A stretch of DNA of 64,000 bases from Anastrepha obliqua (taxonomy: Eukaryota > Arthropoda > Insecta > Diptera > Tephritidae), in contig NC_072893.1 of NCBI RefSeq assembly GCF_027943255.1, positions 95,921,784 to 95,985,783 on the forward strand, read 5' to 3'. The notes beneath the pieces are model-generated. The model did no database searches. It was not told the DNA's origin and worked only from the letters and a program-made list of their open reading frames with translations. Position numbers and translations under genes: made by a program. Below are positions 34,022 through 44,253 of the stretch, piece after piece (the first letter of the stretch is position 1; every line of letters begins with the position of its first letter).

Positions 34022-34736
34022 GGGGGTATTCAAGTCTAGAGGCCCGAATTTCGAACATTTTTTGACGATGAATAAAAAAAAAGCTATTGATATTTTTACG
34101 ATACATTTTTTTATCATTTATTTATTCATATATTAGGAGCACACAAAATAAATTTGAAAAAAAAATGAATTTTCATGGAGTAATGCGTCCTTGAAGTGGA
34201 AGGGGGGGAAAAAAGGCAGTGTCCCCGTCGTCACGATTTCTACTCTTGTGGTCATCTGAAAAAAAAAATACAAATTCTTAATTAATATGAATGTCATTAT
34301 TGTATGAACCAGAAAAAACGGGGAAAAAAAATTTTCCATAAAATGGCGGCTACTCAAAAAATTGAGGTCGATTTTTCTCTTATTTTTAAGCTTTCTGTTT
34401 ACACATTTTAAAAAATGAAATTTCCAGTTTTTCGAGCTTCATACGATAGAGATATATTTAAGGAATTTTCATGACAAATTTCAAGCAAATCGGTTGATTA
34501 GAACTTGAGATATCGTGCCGACCGTATCGAACGAAGTAGTTTCGAGAAACACGCGTTTGAATTTCGCCGTCCGCTCAAACCAGTCTAGCTGTCGCGTCAC
34601 TAAAATAGTTGTAATTTCGAAAATAATTCGAATTTTGCAAAATCCTTTTAGGGAGATATTTTTGAATACCTAAACTATCGAATTTTGAAAAAAAAATAAT
34701 TTCGATTTTTTCAAATTTCTAGACTAGAATACCCCC
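34022..34736 (-). mobile_element. TTAA-flanked 715-bp element in a gag-like ORF
   Basis: TTAA at 34018-34021 and 34737-34740. Ends: GGGGGTATTCAAGTCTAGA and reverse complement GGGGGTATTCTAGTCTAGA. In minus orientation the interior carries GCCGCCATTTTATGG (around 34340) and TTTTTTTTTTCAGATGACCA at 34250-34269; an open frame follows beginning MTTRVEI. The CAGATG motif lies 235 bp from the left end. Same length as the element at 10.1 kb, and same motif spacing. Confidence 0.85.
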
Positions 34737-35255
34737 TTAAAATAGCATGCAAGAGCGCGGTGACATATGCTAAATATTTTACAAACAGAAAAGCAGCTCT
34801 TAGTTGAAAAAACGGAACATATGCATTCCGAGATTAAAGCTATGCGCAAATCACACGCCGAAGATGTGGTATCTGCTATTTCCATGCTCTCAAAAGAAGT
34901 TAAATGACTCCGACGCATTGCATGCTCTTGCAAGTGTGCTAATAAAAATGTGAAAAGTGCATCAAAACAATTGTCTTCTAAGTCTGCCGTTAATTTGCCA
35001 TCTACCGCTTCCTCGCTTTCTCTTCAAATAAATCCTCTCCCAGCTGTCGAAGAGGGAAATAAATCTAATCAACTCCTACAAACAGCTCAGCCAATCGAGC
35101 AACGCAATTCCAACAAAGTGTCGTGTTCAGCAACGGTGGTGGATTCTGCTGCGGCTGTGACTGCATCCTACGCCGACGTAGCTAAATTAACTTCACATCC
35201 CGAACAAAATGCCTCTGCTGGATCTAGACTTTTCCAGGGCGAAACATGTATTTAA

Positions 35256-35610
35256 TACCCAATTAAAAAATATCTTCCTCTGTAAGAATTCTAAATAATT
35301 ACCTAGTATATTTTGTTAATTTAGTTTCCTAAGCTTTAATTTTGTTAATTACTTCTATATAAATACTCTTAGTTCTATGTAGTCTGTAAGAAACTTTGTA
35401 TTTCTTGACTTACTAAAATGAATAATCCTCCTCTGTAAGTTATAAGAAATTTTATCTTTTTCTTTTACTCATTACAATTGAAGCTAGTTAATTATAAGTT
35501 AATTTTTTTTTTGATTAATTAATTTAGCATTAATCTGTTTTCATAGTCTGTAAGAAATACTGTATTTTTAGACTATTAATTGAATTAAATGAATAAATTT
35601 GAAGAATACT
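35256..35610 (+). other. A/T-rich 3'-region with repeated CTGTAAGAA
   Basis: Directly after the gag-like ORF; the word CTGTAAGAA(A) occurs at about 35280, 35386 and 35547 with a CTGTAAGTT variant near 35432, ending with AATGAATAAATTTGAAGAA. Probably the 3' untranslated region of the same LINE (inference). Confidence 0.4.
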
Positions 35611-35659
35611 ATACTATATATTGCTCTTTTATCCATAACTTTTTCGAAGAATAATGTTC

Positions 35660-36510
35660 TTTTATCGAACTTGTTGGTTCTCTTGCACGTAAATATGATG
35701 CCTCCATATTTTATTTTGTTACGGGGCCCAAAAAATATACCTCTCCTAAGCAAGAGACACAAAATCATTGATTGGTTTATGACAGAGCCGAACTTATTGT
35801 TGGATGAAGCTGAAGGAGTTTTATGAAAAAAGGTATTAATGCATCCAAAGACACGAGTATCCAAGGCAAGATGTTTACGTGCAGAAGGCCTCAAATTCCG
35901 GAGCACATTGAAAAAACCGCTGCTCATTATCACACATTGAAAAAAGACTTGCATGAGCTAAGGAAAATTCTGAGCGGAAGTGGACAAGTATTGATAGCTG
36001 AACCTTCCTTTTAGGCGAATAGTTACACTCGTTGGTCCTGGTGTAATGCTGATAATCGATAACTTCAATGAGCTGTTAAGCACACAGTTAAGGTAAATGT
36101 TTGGGGCTACTTCTCCGAAAAAGGATATGGCCGTTCGACTGTGTTTACCACGGATTTAAACGCAGTTTAGATACAAAAATTTACCAAAAAGCATCATTGC
36201 CATCAGCTGCGGGGATATTTGGAAGAATTAGTTAAAAATGAACTTTAAAAGAGGACAACCATCCCAAGTATCAAGCCGAAGCTGTATAGAGTAGAAAGAG
36301 CAAAACGAGATTGATATGTTAGATTGGCCTTCACAGTCACCTAATGACAACCACACTGAAAATGTTTGGGCAATAGTTAAATAACAACTCAAAGGAAAAC
36401 AAATATGGACGCTCACACAGTTATCGAGGAAATTTCGTTTGAATTCGAACCGATTAATTCCACAATGTGCGCGAAATTAACAGCCATGTGTAACCGTTAT
36501 ATCTAATATT
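35660..36510 (+). pseudogene. Tc1-like transposase relic
   Basis: Plus-strand frames give KRHKIIDWFMTEPNLLLDEA, KGINASKDTSI, LRAEGLKFRSTLKKPLL (bipartite helix-turn-helix binding domain), then VKVNVWGYFSEKGYGRSTVF and, further on, EIDMLDWPSQSPNDNHTENV followed by WAIVK. The last block is the Tc1 DWPSQSPDxNPIENVW signature with the third acidic residue region. At least five stops or frameshifts. The first acidic block (FSDES-like) is barely visible (AEPSF). TIRs were not located. Non-functional. Confidence 0.75.
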
Positions 36511-37160
36511 GTTGACTATACATTTTAATGAATATATTGCATATTATAAAGATTATAAGCCCGTACACTCACTTTGTTGAATGCATTAAATTGGTCAAAT
36601 AGATTGCAAGTTATGGCGGTCGCGCTTTTGTTAGACAGACTGATATAACAACATTGTGAATCAGCACTTGGATATTCCAACTACCACTACAAAAGAAAAA
36701 CAAATGCAACTCAGATTTATAACAGCAATTAATGGTTCTCTAGACACACTTGAAAAAATTTTAATTGAAGACCTCAGTTCAGCCAACGGATAACGGATAT
36801 GACTTATATGCGCTTTCACGTTAATAATTCATAATTTGCAATTTTAAGTCCACACTTTTATTCAAATATTAATAAAAAATTTTGAAGTATTTTATTCAGT
36901 TAATCATAAATTTTGTCAACGTTCTAATGACTTGTGAAATTTCCCATGACGCTTAGAAAAAACACCAACCGAAAGTGAATAAGAAATACGTGAAATACTA
37001 AGGAAAATGTTAAGGATTGTATTGCGAAGTCCAGCTTCCAGTAAGATCCCTTTTCTTCACAATTTCGGCAATTTTTTTAGGAAAACCAACTGCCGTTCGG
37101 TGGTGGCATAGTTCTGTAAGTCTGTTTGCTTCTAAGACAATAACAATATGGAATTGATTC
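36511..37160. other. Intergenic, no feature recognised
   Basis: A/T-rich spacer without coding or repeat structure that I can support. Confidence 0.45.
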
Positions 37161-37267
37161 TAAGTTGTTCAATAAGCTTTGCGGTTCGATAAGAAAACCA
37201 CAATTTTATGGTTTTCTTCCAACGAGATTCCAATTTATACATTCTACACCTAAAGTGAGAATCTAAA

Positions 37268-38543
37268 GGGTGATTTTTTAGCTATTATCTTTTTACACAA
37301 TTGGTTTAAACAGCTGACGCACGTTTCGTGTTTTGTTTCACTGTAAAACATCTTCAGTTTGGTCTATAATTTAACCCTGAATCGTCTTACAAACGAACAA
37401 CGCTTGCAAATCATTGAATTTTATTATAAAAATGCGTGTTCTGTTAAGAAAGTTTATCGCGCGCTTCTTCCATTTTATGGTCAGTTTAATCGACCCACTG
37501 AAGCGGTTATTCGAGCTATTGTGACTAAATTTAGAACCAAATTTACAGTATTGCACATCAAACCACCCACACGCTTACGTGGAGCGCGAACTGAAGAAAA
37601 TATCGCAGCTGTATTGACCAGTGTTAATGATGACCATCAATTATCGATTTGTCGCCGTTCGCAGCAATTGGGCATCTGTTACTCAACAACGTGGAAAATT
37701 TTGCGAAAGGACTTAGGTGTGAAGCCTTTCAAAATACAGCTGGTGCAAGAATTGAAGCCGAAGGACCTACCGCAAAGCAGCATTTTTGGTGAATGGGCTC
37801 TTGGAAAGTTGGCCGAAGATCCACTTTTTTATCGAAAAATTGTGTTCAGCGACGAAGCTCATTTTTGGATCAATGGGTATGTAAATAAGCAGAATTGTCG
37901 ATTTTGGAGTGAAGATCAACCAGAAGAATTGCAAGAGCTACCAATGTATCCAGAAAAGATCACAGTTTGATGCGGTTTATGGGCTGGAGGTATCATTGGA
38001 CCGTACTTCTTCAAAGATGCTGCGAATCGTAACGTAACTGTGAATTGTGAGAGGTACCGTGAAATGATATCCAACTTTTATTTGCCAAAATGCAAGAGCT
38101 TGACTTGCATGACATGTGGTTTCAGCAAGACGGTGCCACATGCCACACAGCACGCGTAACAATGGACTTGTTGAGAGGCGAGAACGGTGAACATTCCATT
38201 TCACGTTCGCGACCCGTCAATTGGCCACCCAGATCGTGCGATATAACGCCTTTAGATTATTTTTTTGTGAGGCTATGTTAAAGCTCATGCCTCTTCAGAC
38301 AAGCCTGCTTCAATTAACGCATTGGAAGACAACATTAAAGTATTTATATGTGAGATACCGGCTGAAACATTGGAAAGAGTATGCCAAAATTGGACTAAGC
38401 GGATGGACCATTTGAGGCGCAGTCGCGGTCAACATCTGCATGAAATAATCTTCAAACAGGGACTGTACTATCGATTTAAATAAAATTTTTATACATTTTC
38501 ATACATAATTTCACATATCTCTTAAAAAACTTTCCTATAGCTC
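37268..38543 (+). mobile_element. DUF4817-type Tc1/mariner element
   Basis: Left end GGGTGATTTTTTAGCTATTA at 37268, then TTTAAACAGCTGACGCACG leader, same as the copy at 58680. Right side CTTTCCTATAGCTC at 38530-38543 corresponds to the partner TIR but the outermost ~17 bp (AAAAAATACCCC) are lost or changed. Inserted in the mariner spanning 37161-39489. Confidence 0.8.
37377..38412 (+). pseudogene. DUF4817-type transposase, few disruptions
   Basis: The family start ATG (present at 58788 in the sister copy as ATGAATCGTCTTAC) is CTG here at 37377. In order: NRLTNEQRLQIIEFYYKNAC and VKKVYRALLPFYGQFNRPTE (helix-turn-helix), TRLRGARTEENIAAV, ICYSTTWKILRKDLGVKPFK, then the catalytic core IFGEWALGKLAEDPLFYRKI, VFSDEAHFWINGYVNKQNCR (first Asp). 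A stop at 37968 interrupts at PMYPEKITV*CGLWAGGIIG; the core continues YFFKDAANRNVTVNCERYRE and, after a frameshift, MWFQQDGATCHTARVTMDLL (second Asp) and PRSCDITPLDYFF (third Asp). C-terminus continues to about 38412. All three aspartates are visible, so the enzyme was lost by a few point changes. Confidence 0.9.
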
Positions 38544-39330
38544 AAATCAAATCTGCAAAGTACGCTTCCACAGCTGTTACACAATTTATGAAAACCACTC
38601 TCCATGCATGCATTTTTACTTCTGGAAACAGATGGAAGTTGCTAGACACCAGATCTAGTGAATACTCCAACAATTCGAACTGTAATTCATGGCTGTGAGC
38701 CATTGTCAAAATGCTCTTGTGTCACGGTGCATTGTCTTGATGAAAAAGAATTTTATCCTTTACAAGCTGGGTTTTTGTTTCAGCTGGTCTCAAAGGTTAC
38801 AGTTATATTCAGAATTTACAGTTTTTAAATTGGATTTGCATTTTTTACCAAACATTTTTTCGCATCCCAAAGACTGATGCTAATACCTAATACCACACAG
38901 TAGATTTCTCGACACGAACTCGTTTCGGAGCCAAAAAATCAGGATTTGTTTTGATTTAATATCATGGTGGTAGACCTAAGTCTTATCCATAGTAATGAAT
39001 TGACGCAAAAGATTCACTTTTTTCTTTCGAAACTACTCGAAACACTGCTGAGAAAGCCGCAGTCGAATGTGTTTTTGTTCCATTGCTAGCGAATGCGGCA
39101 CCCATTGTGCAAACAGCTTTCTGAAAGCCAATAATTTAGTAAACATATTGCTTACACTGTTCATGAGATGCCTAGGGCTTCTACTAAATCTCTTTCAGTC
39201 ACTTGACGATTTTTCAATACGATAGGTATCCTGCATTTTTTCTACAATTTCTGGAGTTGTTGCTGTTTTTGGACGTCCTCGACGTGGAGGGCTTGTATGA
39301 TCACGTTTAATATTTTCCATTATAAAAAAT
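38530..39330 (-). pseudogene. Mariner transposase, heavily decayed
   Basis: Minus strand: PRRGRPKTATTPEIVEKMQD (linker between the two helix-turn-helix parts), KLFAQWVPHSLAMEQKHIRL, NLLRQFITMDKT (first catalytic Asp block, TxDET), and near 38750 KILFHQDNAPCHKSILTMAH (second Asp) and LEYSLDLVSSNFHLFPEVKM (third Asp block, YSPDLAPSDF-like). The first helix-turn-helix is missing. Many stops and frameshifts. Subfamily not assigned. Confidence 0.75.
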
Positions 39331-39505
39331 ACTGTGACCCGTCGATACTAAATGACTTGTAAACAAAGAATGTATTGAAAGATTGAAATAAAACTTCACA
39401 TACGTTCATATGAAAAATGTACCAATAAAATTTAAGCTAGTAGCAACGCCCTCTCTTATCGAACCACAAAACTAATAGAACAACCTAGTATATAAGTACT
39501 TAATA

Positions 39506-40670
39506 CTGTGGGCAAAAAGTAAGGTGAATTTGTTTGTCAAACTTCGCGGGATTAAAATTTCGCTCTAGTTATTTCTTTCATGAATTGGCAGCACTGTTAA
39601 TAACATCTGGGCCAACTTTCATGTGAATGTCATTATCAGTAATATATTTACGCTTGTGTTTACCAAACGACCAAGAGTGCATTTTTCGATTTTCACAATG
39701 TCTGATTTGATTGAGCAGAGAAGTGTCATCAAATTTTGTTTGCGGAATGAAATTTCGGCTGCGGAAACGTTTAGCATGTTGCAGAAGGCATTTGGTGATT
39801 CGACCATGTCGCAGAAAAATGTTTATAAGTGGTACAAAGACTTCAAAGAGGGTCGAGAACGTGTTGATGACTTGGAGCGCTCCGGGCGACCATCGACGTA
39901 AACAGAGGACCAACACGTCACTAAAGTGAAGGAGTTAGTGCTCAAAAATCGTCGGTTGACTGTTAAAGACCTTACTGATATGATCGGAATATCAGAAGGA
40001 TCTGTGAAAACCATTTTGAAAGACCATTTGGGCCTCCGAAAAGTCAAATCTCGTTTGGTACCGAAAACTCTCAATTTCTTGGAAAAAAGTCAGGACAGGC
40101 TCAAATGCATCATTACGGGAGATGAGACTTGGATTTATGCTTACGACCCTGAAACAACCGACCAATCAAGCGAATATCGTGCTAAAGGCGAGGCCAAACT
40201 GTTAATAAGGAATATTATTTGAGCGTTCTGCGTCGTTTACGTGAAGCAATTCGTCTAAAATGACCAGAATTATGGGCCAACAACTCTTGGTTTTTGCATC
40301 ACGATAATGCACCGTCTCACACTGCACTCTTTCTTCGTGACCATTTCGCCAAAAATTCCACGCATATCGTTCCGCAACCACCGTATTCGCCTGATTTGGC
40401 TCCGTGTGACTTCTGGCTATTCCCAAAACTCAAGAGACCACTCCGGGGAACGCGTGTCGAGTCGATTGAGGAGATAAAAGCTGAATCGAAGAAGGTGCTG
40501 ATGGCTATACCGTAAATGGACTATTTGGCATGTTTCGGGGATTGGAAAAATTGTTGGCATAAGTGTATTTCATCGAGAGGGGATTATTTTGAAGGGGATG
40601 GAATTGGTTTACAAGAATGAATAAAGATTTTTCATTTTACAACCAAATTCCCCTTACTTTTTGCCCGCAG
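39506..40670 (+). mobile_element. Mariner, nearly complete structure
   Basis: 1165 bp. Ends CTGTGGGCAAAAAGTAAGG (39506) and reverse complement CTGCGGGCAAAAAGTAAGG (40670), flanked by TA at 39504-39505 and 40671-40672. Same family as the truncated copy at 14.5 kb. Contains a transposase with one stop, one frameshift and deletions. Confidence 0.9.
39698..40604 (+). pseudogene. Mariner transposase with deletions
   Basis: ATG at 39698 (MSDLIEQRSVIKFCLRNEIS) then VYKWYKDFKEGRERVDDLER. A TAA at 39899-39901 stops it at GRPST. Reading continues LTVKDLTDMIGISEGSVKTI, CIITGDETWIYAYDPETTDQ (first Asp), then a ~120-bp deletion removes the GVVHYEFLP region and shifts frame at GEAKLLIRNII. The last part has LHHDNAPSHTALFLRDHFAK (second Asp), QPPYSPDLAPCDFWLFPKLK (third Asp) and KVLMAIP*, with the tail CISSRGDYFEGD recognisable to 40604. 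All catalytic Asp codons are present (DD34D) but the protein is broken. Confidence 0.9.
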
Positions 40671-40672
40671 TA

Positions 40673-42495
40673 GTATAACAAGGCACTGCTTACCTAGACA
40701 AAACTTGTAGATACTAGATTGCGGCGACTCTGCAGGTATTAGAAGTATGGTTTCATCAGAAAGCGTACCCTAGTCCTCATTTTGGCCGAAATATGTCTAC
40801 CTTTTTCGGTGACAGTTTTCAGTATCGCCTACTGTATGCGATAAATTTGAACTGAACCTCTTACATTATTTTTCACAGCCTTCCAGTTGACTGCTAACAG
40901 TAACTATTTCACTGGATAGCCAAGGACACACTGTCAAGATGAAGAACGATTGCAATTTATTTCGCATTGTTCTCCGCATTTCTGTTTTTTATACATTTTT
41001 CCTTTATTACTTGGAATTTATTTTGTCTTTTTAAGGATGTCTCTATTTTACGTTTCCGCAACCGCTTACTAAAGACTTGATATCTATTTGTGCACTTATA
41101 TGTATGTATATCGACTTATGCACGGGTTGAGGAGTGTGGGTTAACGAGTGTGTTCTGAGTGTTTGTGTTTACTCTCGAGATTCTACTTTACTTCCACATA
41201 ATCAAATTTTGTAGAAAAAGTAAAATTATGAGTATTCGGTTGAACACATTTTATTGTTGTCGCACGTCTTCCAAAGGCATAATATTGTTATTAAATATTT
41301 TTTTTACATTATTACGGCTAAATTTATTTCAACGACATTGGCTAACAACGATTTTTTATTGATTGTTTTTTCTTCCATCTGCACTTGTGAAAGGTTTTAT
41401 TATTTGTAGCTGTCAAAAAAAAACAAAAAAAAAAAAAAATATGAAAATGAAGCAAAAGCGTAAATAAATGTACGGCTGGTGACAACTGAAAAGGTCCATG
41501 CATAGTGGAGCGGCAACTGGAGTGTGCCAGCATTTTCGGCCTATAGCGCCTAAAAATATGCGTACGCATGAGTGCTTACAGTAATGTGCGAAAGTATTTG
41601 CGGGTGTCCTCTCGTATATTTGTTATTGTGCCGGCCTGCTTGTTGCTTATGTAGAACCCAGTTAATCAAAATACTGCTTTACAAATATTTGCTGTAAAAA
41701 CTTTTTATGCATTAACGTAGAGCCATCTGTTAATCTTTGTATTAAACCTACCGCAGCGACATTTGTGACATTTAAAAATTAAAAGCAACATTTTAAAGGT
41801 CTGAACCTTAACTGGAAGTCTTTCAGCTCTTACAATTAAAGGTGGGATCGTTCTTGAAATTTACTTTTTGTTTCTCTCTTACCTTGTGGTTTCTAACGTT
41901 TTGAATAGCTCATCTCAAACTTTGAATTGTTTCTTTACTCCTGCCTGCCTTTTTCTATTCAATAAATTCCTAAGCCCATCGAACCCTATCGTCTCATTTA
42001 CTCTCACTTTTGCGTCGGCCTCAGAAATCGAATGCGGTTTTAGAAAGGACCCGTCAGGTACTTTGCCCTAGTTAGAAACAAAAGTCTTCTAGAAACTACT
42101 TCCTACCGCCCCCTGAAGTAGGTAGGTACGTAAGTGAAGCACACTTCAAGTAGCACTTACGTGCCGTTTTGATACCATAATGTGGACCACTACCTGTGCA
42201 AAGAAAAATTTTGGGAAGAGAAAACATTCTACAGCCATCCAGTGCAGTTGATGTAGTGGAGGAGAAATAAAAGTAAAAATAAAAGTTTTGAAATAAGGGA
42301 TCGATATTGAAATGGAATAAAACAAGCTGTGGGTGATGTATTAACGGAACTTTTATTTTTGTACTTCGAAACTTCTGCGTAGATCCGGATAGATTCGAAC
42401 GTTGGCCATTATTGGTATTTAAAAAACTTTTTTTTGTTTTGTAGTCTATTTAGGCCCTGTAGGCGCCTATTGCAACTCTCTTCTGGTCAACTTCT
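40673..42495. other. Intergenic, no feature recognised
   Basis: 1.8 kb without supported coding. It has an A-rich run (41417-41440) and a palindromic GAAGTAGGTAGGTACGTAAGTGAAGCACACTTC-type stretch near 42115 that I could not interpret. Confidence 0.45.
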
Positions 42496-42499
42496 GTAA

Positions 42500-42967
42500 G
42501 GCGGAGATGAAACGTCTCGATTGTGCAGGAAATATTTCTCTTATCTGGGTTCTTAACATAGAGGGAAATGAAATTCAGATAAGCTTGCCAGGGAAGGGTT
42601 GACAGAAACAGTTTCAGTTGTCCCTATTTCAGATATCGTTGCCCCCAGTGTGCAAGACAGATGGAGTTCTATCTTATCGTGTACTGTGTCAAAAACACTT
42701 TGGCCTCAGTAAGATTGAAACAGGATGCTTAAAGTGCTTGAAATCTCACCCCATACAATTTTCAAACTTCCGTACAACTCCCATTTCAGAAGCTGTGGAG
42801 ATCCAGCAGAGAAAGATACTTTTCAACACTTTCTTTGCAAATTAGGGGGTTTGGCGGTTAGGCGCTTGAGGTTTCTTACTGTGCCTTTTGGAGATAGCCA
42901 GAGGCAGTTCTCCAGCCTAGATTTCGTTTCTCTTCTCCACTACATCAACAGCACTGGATGGCTGTAG
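42500..42967 (+). pseudogene. LINE RNase H and 3' end fragment
   Basis: Plus-strand frames: ISLIWVLNIEGNEI (end of an RNase H domain, cf. WVPGHxxIEGNExAD), EGLTETVSVVPISDIVAPSV, and from 42725 HFRSCGDPAEKDTFQHFLCK with the C-terminal knuckle (CRSCxDxxEEETxxHxLCxCP), then SLDFVSLLHYINSTGWL to the stop at 42967. The RNase H plus knuckle ending suggests a LINE of the I/Loa/R1 group. RT is not present. Two frames are used, so it is broken. Confidence 0.6.
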
Positions 42968-43040
42968 ATGGTTTTTCTTCCTTAGAGTTTTTGATATTTT
43001 TCGTAGGTAGTAGTCTACATTATGGTATCAAAACGGCCTT

Positions 43041-43775
43041 TATTAATCAACGTAATTTCTTTCAAGAGCAACGCAATCATCCCAGCGCCGCTCCTAACAT
43101 TTCAATACCACTTTTGGAAAACGATTTGTCTTCTGCCTCTTCATTCAAGCGAAATTTCTTACCGGCTCTGGGAGCCAAATCTGGCGAATACGCTGGAGGT
43201 GGGAGCAATTCGATGTTCAATTCATGTACTTATTATTATTTTGATTGGCTTGAGACATTTTGTGTTGTTTTGATGAAACAAAACGGTGAGCAAACGCAGA
43301 ACACACTTTGAGCAGAACTTTCTCATAGTCAAATTTACATGCAATATAAAGCCAATACGTTCTTTTCATATCTTTACGATGTCAGCCAACGCACGCAACT
43401 TCACTTTTCGAGTATTCGAAACCATTTCCATTCCACTGCGTTGGGCATCATCGGTGTCTCTACGACCACTGTTGAAGTCAGCAAATTATCGTTTTGTTCT
43501 TGTTTCTGATGGAGTAGAGTCCTCTTAACACTTTTCAGCCCTTGTTTCATTTGAACGGTATTTTTAAGAAGCAGTGTACCATTGAGACACAAAATTGTTT
43601 TTGATTAATTGTTTGAAAATAAAAAAAGTAGTGGCTCTCTTAGCACAATAACTCACGAACTAATGAATAGAATATTATGAAATTTTTATAGATGTCTTTT
43701 TACGGTTAGTACTAATTGGAAAGAGGGGGAATGTAATAAAACCAGTGCCATCTATGTGTTAGGCCCGAGACTTTT
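43041..43775 (-). mobile_element. Internally deleted mariner, second copy
   Basis: The right end (reverse complement AAAAGTCTCGGGCCTAACAC at 43775) matches the copy at 6371-7160. Minus strand holds TMRKFCSK-like and EVVTPE-like fragments of the same transposase. It shares the deletion joining the helix-turn-helix (LRLLTVL) to NQNN with that copy. The left TIR is missing; similarity begins at TTATTAATCAACGTAATTTC (43041). A non-autonomous relic. Confidence 0.75.
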
Positions 43776-44253
43776 CAGCTCATGTGTTATTATAACTGTT
43801 ATTAAATTACAATTTTTTCCTAGACCTGACGTATTTTTACAAGATTTAGGCGAAACTATTATGTACACTCGCGACGCAAAGATATCACATCTATAGTTTA
43901 GCAAGTTTTGAATTTTCCTTTTTGCTTTTTTAGGTTTTTAAACCCTCATCAGTTTGTAATAAAATATAGCTCACTGTCTAACAAAACCATATAAATTCAA
44001 CTTTGAAATTTTATATAAAATTAAAAAAGAAAAACCCACGAACTTTTCATGCTAATTTCACGGTTTTTATTCATACTTCGTAGAAAATTTTATTGTATGC
44101 AGTTTTATTGGCTCTTAAATTTTAGTATAAGTTGCCAAGCAAGTTTTATAATTTGTTTTCTGACAGTGATGCATATTTTTTTCATATAAGAAACAATCTT
44201 GTGTGGTTTTTATTTTTTAAGGGTAAGAAAATTCATACGACGGGTGCCTTTTA
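43776..44253. other. Spacer, no feature recognised
   Basis: A/T-rich spacer between two mariner elements. Confidence 0.5.

Larger units (their letters stand above)
33496..35255 (+). pseudogene. Gag-like ORF with PHD-type zinc finger, interrupted
   Basis: ATG at 33496 starts MPCVCGQRVDRNKVNVKVQC, followed by AKCGEFFHLGCVGI and KYLCKV: a cysteine/histidine pattern like a PHD finger (C-x-C...CxxC...H-x-x-C...). After frame changes it reads QQVSLLTVLNEISAL, where two TTAA elements (33866-34017 and 34022-34736) split it, then a probable coiled-coil EKQLLVEKTEHMHSEIKAMR, KSHAEDVVSAISMLSKEVK, and a Ser/Ala-rich tail with ASYADVAKLT (34950-35255). PHD-finger gags with a coiled coil occur in several insect LINEs (inference). 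It is followed by A/T-rich 3'-type sequence rather than an ORF2. Alternatively a repurposed gag gene, but the insertions make function unlikely. Confidence 0.6.
37161..39489 (-). mobile_element. Decayed mariner containing a second mariner
   Basis: Left end TAAGTTGTTCAATAAGC followed by TTTGCGGTTCGATAAGA at 37161-37193 matches the reverse complement of the right end (TAGGTTGTTCTATTAGT then TTTGTGGTTCGATAAGA at 39449-39488). Between them lie a minus-strand mariner transposase (38530-39330) and a complete-length DUF4817-type element (37268-38543) inserted near its left end. A nested pair; the outer is the older. Confidence 0.75.

Noticed and set aside
35568..35954. 128-codon minus-strand open frame
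   Set aside because: Opposite strand of a Tc1-like transposase relic; an antisense shadow.
42110..42160. Palindromic GAAGTAGG...CTTC stretch
   Set aside because: Short and imperfect; consistent with chance in A/T-rich DNA.
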